Part shown: one piece after another, positions 58,542 to 64,000 of the stretch
Position numbering within the stretch: position 1 is the stretch's first letter
Layout of the letters: every line of letters begins with the position of its first letter
Source: Thermoanaerobaculum sp964488355
GTDB lineage: Bacteria; Acidobacteriota; Thermoanaerobaculia; Thermoanaerobaculales; Thermoanaerobaculaceae
Direction of reading: 5' to 3'
NCBI GenBank assembly: GCA_964488355.1
Contig: CAZAUJ010000011.1
Location: 28,795-92,794 of the forward strand
Length of the DNA: 64,000 bases
Notes under the pieces: model-generated
What the model was told of the DNA's origin: nothing
What the model saw: only the letters and a program-made list of their open reading frames with translations
Databases searched by the model: none
Translations under genes and position numbers: made by a program

Positions 58542-59909
58542 GTGAAAACCATCATCGAGCCCTTCCGCATCAAGGTGGTGGAACCCATCCGCATGACCAC
58601 CAGGCAGGAGCGGGAAAGAAAAATCGCCGAGGCTTTCTTTAATCCTTTCCTTTTGAAGGCCGAAGACGTGCTCATCGACCTGCTCACCGACTCGGGTACC
58701 GGGGCCATGTCCACCCGCCAGTGGGCGGGCATCATGGAGGGGGACGAGTCCTACGCTGGGGCCAAGAGCTTTTTCCGCTTCGAGGCCTCGGTGCGGGCGG
58801 TTTTCGGCCACAAACACGTCATCCCCACCCATCAGGGGAGGGCCTCGGAAAGGCTCTTGTGCGCGGCGGTGGTCAAGCCGGGGCAGCTGGTTCCCGGCAA
58901 CACCCACTTCGACACCACCCGCGCCAACATCGAGGCTTCCCAGGCGGAGGCGTGCGACCTGCCCATCCCCGAGGCACGGGACCTGGAAAGCCTCCACCCC
59001 TTCAAGGGCAACATTGACCTTCAGCGGCTGGCCGATCTGCTGGCCCGGGAGCACCACCGTGTCCCCTTTGTGCTGCTGACGGTGACCAACAACTCCGGTG
59101 GTGGGCAGCCGGCGTCCATGGAAAACATCCGCGAAACGAAGAAACTTTGCGACCGCTACGGCATTCCTCTCCTCCTGGATGCAGCGCGCTTTGCGGAAAA
59201 CGCCTACTTCATCAAGCTGCGCGAGCCGGGGTACCAGGACAAGACCCCGCGAGAAATTGCGCGGGAAATGTTTTCCTACAGCGACGGCGCGCTCATGAGC
59301 ATGAAAAAGGATGCCTTCGGCAACATTGGCGGCGTCATTTCACTCAATTCGGATAGCTGGGCCGAGCGCATCCGTACGCTGCTCATCCTCACCGAGGGGT
59401 TCGTCACCTACGGCGGCTTGGCCGGCCGCGATTTGGAGGCGTTGGCCATCGGCTTGGAAGAGGTGCTGGAGGAAGACTACTTGCGCTACCGCATCGCGTC
59501 CACCGCGTATGTGGGCAACCACTTGGCCGAGCAAGGGGTACCTTTGCTTAAGCCTTTCGGCGGGCATGCCATTTACCTTGATGGCCGACGCTTCTGCCCG
59601 CACCTTGCCAACGAGCAGCTGCCAGGGTGGGCGCTTTCCGTGGCCTTGTACGAGCATGCGGGCATCCGCGCCTGCGAGATCGGCAACGTTATGTTCGGCA
59701 AAAAGCGGGAGGACGGCAGCTGGCAGTGGCCGGCTTTAGACCTGGTGCGCTTGGCCATTCCCCGGCGGGTGTACACCCAATCCCACATGGACTACGTGGT
59801 GGAGGCTATCGGCGAGCTCTACCAACAGCGCGATACCATCCGAGGGTTGGAATTCGCGTATCGCAACCAGGTGTTGCCACATTTCACTGCCCGTTTCCGG
59901 CGGCTTTGA
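58542..59909 (+). CDS. tnaA: Tryptophanase (tryptophan indole-lyase)
   Basis: 455 residues. PLP-dependent beta-elimination of tryptophan to indole, pyruvate and ammonia. The family also includes tyrosine phenol-lyase (TPL). FRIKVVEPIRMTTRQERE and MSTRQWAGIMEGDESYAG fit both; the PLP lysine is in LMSMKKDAFGNIGG near residue 256. Two sites favour tryptophanase: IRACEIG has Ile where TPL has the phenol-binding Arg381, and LPHFTARF has His where TPL has Phe448. The GTG start has GGAGG 10 nt upstream. The histidine kinase gene follows 22 nt later. Confidence 0.9.
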   Translation: MKTIIEPFRIKVVEPIRMTTRQERERKIAEAFFNPFLLKAEDVLIDLLTDSGTGAMSTRQWAGIMEGDESYAGAKSFFRFEASVRAVFGHKHVIPTHQGRASERLLCAAVVKPGQLVPGNTHFDTTRANIEASQAEACDLPIPEARDLESLHPFKGNIDLQRLADLLAREHHRVPFVLLTVTNNSGGGQPASMENIRETKKLCDRYGIPLLLDAARFAENAYFIKLREPGYQDKTPREIAREMFSYSDGALMSMKKDAFGNIGGVISLNSDSWAERIRTLLILTEGFVTYGGLAGRDLEALAIGLEEVLEEDYLRYRIASTAYVGNHLAEQGVPLLKPFGGHAIYLDGRRFCPHLANEQLPGWALSVALYEHAGIRACEIGNVMFGKKREDGSWQWPALDLVRLAIPRRVYTQSHMDYVVEAIGELYQQRDTIRGLEFAYRNQVLPHFTARFRRL

Positions 59910-59931
59910 GGGGGGAGAAGAGAGGGTCGGC

Positions 59932-62541
59932 ATGCTGGTGTTTTTTCTTTTTAGCCTGGCCTTGCAGCTGGCAGCGGCTATTTGGGCGCTGGTGTTGGTG
60001 CGAAGGACTGGCCACCATCGGGGGTGGCTCTTTTTTTGCCTGGCTTTACTGGCGATAGCTGCCCGGCGGATTTCCTTTTTGGTGAGCTGGTTGCGATTGC
60101 CTCCAGAGGCGGCGGGCAGCAGCCATTACGCTGTCGAGGCGGTTTTTTGGGTGGCCGTTTCCCTCTTGCTCCTGCTGGCGGTGGCGTTCACCGGTCGCCT
60201 GTTCACTCAGCTGTGGGAAGAACGTCAGCTGCTGGCGGCAGGCCAGGCGCTCCTGAGCGAAGAGCGGCAGCGCCTTTTTGAGCTCTTGCAGCGTTTGCCG
60301 GTGGGAGTGGTAGTGGAAACGGCCGGGGGCGTGGTCTTCGCCAACTCGACCCTTTGCCAAATGCTGCGCAAGGGGGAGGGCGCCTTGCTGAGGCGGCCGC
60401 TGGCGGAGCTGGTGGCCGAGGAGGATCTGCAGCAGTTAAACCAGCTGGGAAAGGGGACCAGTAACGGGTTTGCCCGGAGTGAACTGCGTTTACGGCACGC
60501 CGACGGGAGCTTCCTTTGGGTGTCTGCCCGGCAGCATCGGGGCGTTTGGAAAGGCGAACCGGCTGTCTTTTGGGTGTTTGCCGATGTGAGCGAGCAAAGG
60601 CAGCGCGAAGCGGAGAAGGCGGCCACCGAGGCGTTGTTTTCCCAGGGGCCGGTGGTGCTGATTCGCTGGCAGCCGGCTCCCTCGCGTTCGGTGGCCTTCG
60701 TGTCCGACAACATACGGGCCTGGGGTTTCGACCCCCAGGCCTTGATGGCCGATCCCGACCCCTTCTCCAAGTGGGCGCACCCCGAGGACCGGCAGCGCGT
60801 CCAGGAAGAGGCTCAGGGTCATTTCGCCGGTGGAGCCGATAGCTGGTCCCAGTCCTACCGCCTGGTGTGTCCCGACGGCAAGCTACGCTGGGTTCTCGAT
60901 CGCACGGTGGTGGTGCGGGACGCGCAGGGCCAGGTGGTGGCCTTCGACGGCTACCTCCTGGATGTGACCGAAGCTCTGGAAGCGGCGAGAACGTTGGAAG
61001 AGCAACGGGCGCGCTACGCCGCCGCCTTGGAGGCTACAGGGGAGGTGACTTACGACTGGGATGTGACCACGGGTGAGATTCAATGGAACCGCAACGTGCT
61101 CAAGGCCTTTGGTTACTCGCCAGAGGAGATGGGTGGCATCGGAGCGTGGGAAGAACGTATCCACCCCGAGGATCGGCCACGGGTGGATCAGGCCTTGCGC
61201 TCCAGCTTGGCCACCGGCGAGCCCTTTGAGGCGGCGTATCGCTTCCGCCGCGCCAACGGCTCCTACGCCTTTGTGCTGGACCGGGGCATGGTGCAGCGCA
61301 ACGCCCAAGGCCAGCCGGTGCGCATGGTGGGCGCCATGGCTGACCTTTCGGAGCGCAAGAGGCTGGAAGAGCAGCTGGCGCTGTCCCAGCGGCTGGAGGC
61401 GTTGGGGCAGCTGGCGGGAGGTATGGCACACGATTTCAACAACTTGCTCACGGCCATCATGAGCACCCTGGACCTGGCGGAGCGGAAGCTGGAGGCGCCG
61501 CATCCGGTGCGGGCGGATTTGGAGGCGGTGCGTGCCAGCTCGCAGCGCGCCGCCGACTTGGTGAGCAAGATGCTGGCCTTTGCCCGTCGGCAAGTGATTG
61601 AGCCCCAGCCGCTGGACCTGAACGGGCACCTCCAGAGGATGATGGACGTGCTGCGGCGGGTATTGCCGGAAACCATCCGGTTAGATTTCATTCCCGGCCG
61701 GCAGCTGGGGACCATCCTGGCCGATCCCACCCAGCTGGACCAAGTGATCTTCAACGTGGCGCTCAATGCCAGCGACGCCATGCCGCAGGGTGGGGTGCTG
61801 ACCATCGAGACGGAAAACGTGCTCATCAACGGGGATTACGTCGCTCGCCATCCCTGGGCCAAGGAAGGACGCTACGTGCTCTTGTCTATCAGCGACACGG
61901 GCGTGGGCATGGACGAGGCCACTCGCCAGCGGGCCTTCGAGCCCTTCTTCACCACCAAGGAGCCAGGAAAGGGCACCGGCTTGGGCTTGGCCACCGTCTA
62001 CGGCATCGTCAAGCAGCACGACGGCATGGTTCAGCTGTACTCGGAGTTGGGGAAGGGCACCACGGTGAAGATTTACTGGCCCATCGTGGAACGGCGTGCC
62101 GTGGACGTGGGCACCAAGGTGGGGGGCCCAGTGCGCGGTGGCAAGGAAACCATCCTGTTGGTGGAAGACGAGAAGGTAGTACGGGAAGCCCTGGCCACCT
62201 CCCTGGGCGATTTGGGCTACCGGGTGTGTACCGCCGAGGATGGCCAAGCGGCCTGGGAGCTGTTGCAGGAGAAAGGGTTTGCCGTGGATTTGGTGGTCAC
62301 CGACGTGGTTATGCCGCGAATGGGTGGCTGGGAGCTGTACGAGCGGGCCCACCGGGCCGCGCCCCATGTGCTGTTTCTTTTCTCTACCGGCTACTCGGAG
62401 AACGCGGTGCACACCAACTTCGTCAAGAAGGAGGGCGTTTACCTAATAACCAAGCCCTACGGCTTGGATACGCTGGCGCGTAAAGTGCGGGAGATTTTGG
62501 ACAAAAAGGCTGCGAACCCCAACCTTTCGGACGAGCGCTGA
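59932..62541 (+). CDS. Hybrid sensor histidine kinase with PAS domains and C-terminal receiver
   Basis: 869 residues. Two or three N-terminal membrane helices span about residues 1-85. Three PAS-type domains follow: about 105-220 (GVVFANSTLCQML), 230-345 and 350-465 (YDWDVTTGEIQWN). The HisKA box GGMAHDFNNLLTAIMS has the phosphoacceptor His near residue 499. The ATPase domain has VIFNVALNASDAMP, SDTGVGM and KGTGLGLATVYG. The receiver has LLVEDEKVV, a phosphoacceptor Asp in LVVTDVVMPRMGG and the KPYG lysine. The signal is unknown. It is separated from tnaA by 22 nt, so it may be co-expressed with it. Confidence 0.93.
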   Translation: MLVFFLFSLALQLAAAIWALVLVRRTGHHRGWLFFCLALLAIAARRISFLVSWLRLPPEAAGSSHYAVEAVFWVAVSLLLLLAVAFTGRLFTQLWEERQLLAAGQALLSEERQRLFELLQRLPVGVVVETAGGVVFANSTLCQMLRKGEGALLRRPLAELVAEEDLQQLNQLGKGTSNGFARSELRLRHADGSFLWVSARQHRGVWKGEPAVFWVFADVSEQRQREAEKAATEALFSQGPVVLIRWQPAPSRSVAFVSDNIRAWGFDPQALMADPDPFSKWAHPEDRQRVQEEAQGHFAGGADSWSQSYRLVCPDGKLRWVLDRTVVVRDAQGQVVAFDGYLLDVTEALEAARTLEEQRARYAAALEATGEVTYDWDVTTGEIQWNRNVLKAFGYSPEEMGGIGAWEERIHPEDRPRVDQALRSSLATGEPFEAAYRFRRANGSYAFVLDRGMVQRNAQGQPVRMVGAMADLSERKRLEEQLALSQRLEALGQLAGGMAHDFNNLLTAIMSTLDLAERKLEAPHPVRADLEAVRASSQRAADLVSKMLAFARRQVIEPQPLDLNGHLQRMMDVLRRVLPETIRLDFIPGRQLGTILADPTQLDQVIFNVALNASDAMPQGGVLTIETENVLINGDYVARHPWAKEGRYVLLSISDTGVGMDEATRQRAFEPFFTTKEPGKGTGLGLATVYGIVKQHDGMVQLYSELGKGTTVKIYWPIVERRAVDVGTKVGGPVRGGKETILLVEDEKVVREALATSLGDLGYRVCTAEDGQAAWELLQEKGFAVDLVVTDVVMPRMGGWELYERAHRAAPHVLFLFSTGYSENAVHTNFVKKEGVYLITKPYGLDTLARKVREILDKKAANPNLSDER

Positions 62542-62553
62542 AACCGGGGACGC

Positions 62554-63051
62554 ATGGGAAAGCTTGCCCAGGTGGTGCTTTTGAGCCCGGAGATTCCTTG
62601 GAACACGGGCAACGTCGGTCGCACGTGCCTGGCCTTCGGGGCGCAGCTGCACCTGGTGCGGCCGCTGGGCTTTTCCTTGGCGGACTCCGCCCTGCGTCGA
62701 GCAGGCTTGGACTACTGGCCCCACGTGGCCCCGCGCGTGTGGGTTAGCTGGGAGGCGTTCGCGCGCGAGCTGGCCAGTCTGGGCGAGGCCTTCTTCTTCT
62801 CGGCGGAGGGCGAGCTGGCCTTATGGGAGCTGCCGTTTCCCCCCTCGCCGGTGTTGGTCTTTGGGCGGGAAAGCGAGGGCCTGCCGGCCAAGCTGCGGCA
62901 AGCGTATGCCCACCGCCTGGTGCGCATCCCCCAGGTGCCGGGACCGGTACGTTCCCTCAACCTCTCCACCGCCGTGGCGGTGGTGTTGGCGGAGGTGGCC
63001 AGACAGCGGTACGTTGCGGAAATACCCCAAGAACCGAGGGGGTTGCGGTAA
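62554..63051 (+). CDS. trmL: tRNA (cytidine(34)-2'-O)-methyltransferase
   Basis: 165 residues, normal length. A SPOUT-fold enzyme methylating the wobble base 2'-OH. The conserved blocks are LSPEIPWNTGNVGRTCLAFG, LVRPLGFSLADSALRRAGLD, LVFGRESEGLP and the knotted VRSLNLSTAVAVVLAEVAR. The ATG is 12 nt after the kinase stop with a weak site (CGGGG), suggesting co-transcription with it. No missing residues. Confidence 0.92.
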   Translation: MGKLAQVVLLSPEIPWNTGNVGRTCLAFGAQLHLVRPLGFSLADSALRRAGLDYWPHVAPRVWVSWEAFARELASLGEAFFFSAEGELALWELPFPPSPVLVFGRESEGLPAKLRQAYAHRLVRIPQVPGPVRSLNLSTAVAVVLAEVARQRYVAEIPQEPRGLR

Positions 63052-63095
63052 CGTGTGGGCCGCCGGCGCAAAAAAAGGCGGCGAAAGGAGGCAGC

Positions 63096-63686
63096 ATGCG
63101 AAGGTTGCTCGCGTTTTGCGTCTTGTTGGTATCGCCGGTCCTTTGGGCACAGGAGGGTACGCGTGTTTGGAACATTGACCCCGCCCATTCGGCCGTGAGC
63201 TTTGCCGTCAAGCACATGATGGTGTCCAACGTGCGGGGTCAGTTCGGCGAGTTTAGCGGCACGGTAACCACTATGGGGCAGAAGCCGGAAACGGCCCAGG
63301 TGGAGGTGGTCATCCAAGCGGCTTCCATCGACACGCGCAACGCCGACCGGGACAAGCACCTGCGGTCGGCCGATTTTCTCGACGTGGACAAGTACCCAAC
63401 CATCACCTTCAGGTCCAAAAAGGTGGAGCTTGCGGTTGGCAACAAGGCGCACATCGTGGGGGACTTGACCCTGCACGGCGTCACCCGGGAGGTGGTGCTG
63501 GAGGCGGATTTAGCCCCGGTGGTCAAGGACCCTTGGGGCAACCTGCGGGTGGGGGCGCACGCCACAACCACCATCAACCGCAAGGATTTTGGTATCACCT
63601 GGAGCCGGACCTTGGACACGGGAGAGCTGGTCGTGGGCGACGAGGTGAGCGTTGCGCTGGACGTGGAGCTGGTGGCCAAGCCGTAA
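63096..63686 (+). CDS. Secreted YceI-family lipocalin-like protein
   Basis: 196 residues from the ATG after AAAGGAGGCAGC, with a signal peptide (LLAFCVLLVSPVLWAQ). The YceI fold is plain: WNIDPAHSAVSFAVKHMMVS, VRGQFGEFSGTV, SIDTRNADRDKHLRSADFLD, YPTITFRSKKVEL and IVGDLTLHGVTREVVL. These periplasmic beta-barrels bind long isoprenoid or fatty molecules; in many species the role is stress-related or unknown. A strong terminator follows. Confidence 0.95.
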   Translation: MRRLLAFCVLLVSPVLWAQEGTRVWNIDPAHSAVSFAVKHMMVSNVRGQFGEFSGTVTTMGQKPETAQVEVVIQAASIDTRNADRDKHLRSADFLDVDKYPTITFRSKKVELAVGNKAHIVGDLTLHGVTREVVLEADLAPVVKDPWGNLRVGAHATTTINRKDFGITWSRTLDTGELVVGDEVSVALDVELVAKP

Positions 63687-63747
63687 CCGACGTGTCTGTT
63701 CGATTCTTTCGGGTGGTACTATCCGAAAATCCGTACAGAAAGAGCGC

Positions 63748-63775
63748 AAGGCGCCCTCGGGCGCCTTTTGTTTTT
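63748..63775 (+). terminator. Intrinsic terminator after the YceI gene
   Basis: AAGGCGCCC-TC-GGGCGCCTT, a perfect 9-bp stem, followed by TTGTTTTT. It is the only textbook rho-independent terminator seen in the window. Confidence 0.85.
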
Positions 63776-63866
63776 GGCATAGCCTTTGCTCGCGGAAAAG
63801 GGGCGGGAGAGGAGGCTTGCCCAAGCGACTGACGTGCTGGGTCCCCAGCGGAAAGGAGGAGAGAGA

Positions 63867-64000
63867 ATGAGGCGTTGGTTTGTCTCCTGTGTGGTGCTGT
63901 TTTTCGCGGGTGTGCTGCCGGTGGGGGCGCAAATCCCCACGGGCAAGATCGAGGGCAAGGTGGTGGAGGGCTTGCCCGTGGGCCGCACGCTGGATGCCGC
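63867..64000 (+). CDS. Secreted protein, N-terminus only (cut by window edge)
   Basis: An ATG after GAAAGGAGGAGAGAGA begins a signal peptide (MRRWFVSCVVLFFAGVLPVG) followed by AQIPTGKIEGKVVEGLPVGR, open to the window edge. The G-K-I-E-G-K-V-V start is like the carboxypeptidase-regulatory-like N-terminal domain of TonB-dependent outer-membrane receptors common in Acidobacteriota. Only 44 complete codons are visible, so that is a guess. The gene is separated from YceI by a terminator, so it has its own promoter, not clearly visible. Confidence 0.65.
   Translation, partial: MRRWFVSCVVLFFAGVLPVGAQIPTGKIEGKVVEGLPVGRTLDA

Noticed and set aside
58519..58545. A possible TnaC-like leader peptide (MTTEAHAP) ahead of tnaA
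   Set aside because: Its ATG lies inside the -10 hexamer, upstream of any likely transcript start, and it contains no tryptophan.

Overview
The window is a compact, GC-rich chromosomal segment from a diderm bacterium. Envelope lipoproteins (Pal, a CpoB/YbgF-like protein, a LolB-like protein), a multihaem cytochrome cluster, an archaeal-type phosphoglycerate mutase, a fused E1 dehydrogenase, a serine/threonine kinase with TPRs and a tryptophanase together suggest an anaerobic or facultative Acidobacteriota-like organism, perhaps near Thermoanaerobaculia/Holophagae. That lineage is an inference from gene content, not a database match. I found no rRNA, tRNA, CRISPR array, insertion sequence or prophage.

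Layout. 1-7.6 kb: two overlapping minus-strand genes for an alpha-2-macroglobulin (cut by the left edge) and a 1741-residue secreted beta-repeat protein. 7.6-11.4 kb: TPR lipoprotein, LolB-like lipoprotein, ispE, spoVG. 11.4-16.0 kb: a respiratory cytochrome cluster with an 11-haem membrane-anchored cytochrome c, a cytochrome b, a tetrahaem c554-like protein and a NapC/NirT-headed protein with 20 CxxCH plus one CX4CH motif. 16.0-21.3 kb: LD-carboxypeptidase, a cNMP-FHA protein, recG, a giant pentapeptide protein. 21.3-27.4 kb: a Na+/H+ antiporter pair, nnr-tsaE, and a PilT-like ATPase with a coiled-coil tail. 27.5-40.5 kb: apgM, M16 peptidase, peroxiredoxin, universal stress protein, E1 dehydrogenase, asnB, Ser/Thr kinase-TPR. 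40.6-48.8 kb: glmS, MBL hydrolase, B12-binding protein, FAD oxidoreductase, DUF2147, a small protein-nucleotidyltransferase pair, UvrD-like helicase, pterin dehydratase. 49-53 kb: NYN/OST-HTH protein, SSF transporter, epimerase, 3-methyladenine glycosylase. 53-58.4 kb (minus): DedA, EF-G-like GTPase, purC, rpsT, cpoB, pal. 58.5-64 kb: tryptophanase, hybrid histidine kinase, trmL, YceI, and the start of a secreted protein.

Two architectural features stand out. First, at least eight genes have a TANNNT -10 hexamer exactly 6-7 nt before an ATG or GTG and no Shine-Dalgarno sequence, so they look leaderless. Genes with the same hexamer farther upstream carry GGAGG-type sites. Second, four convergent gene pairs overlap by exactly 4 bp at CTAG or CTAA, where both genes stop, leaving no space for terminators. 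The cytochrome cluster, with its own canonical promoter and an operator-like palindrome, is the best candidate for an undescribed system: a quinone-linked, 35-36 c-type haem conduit.
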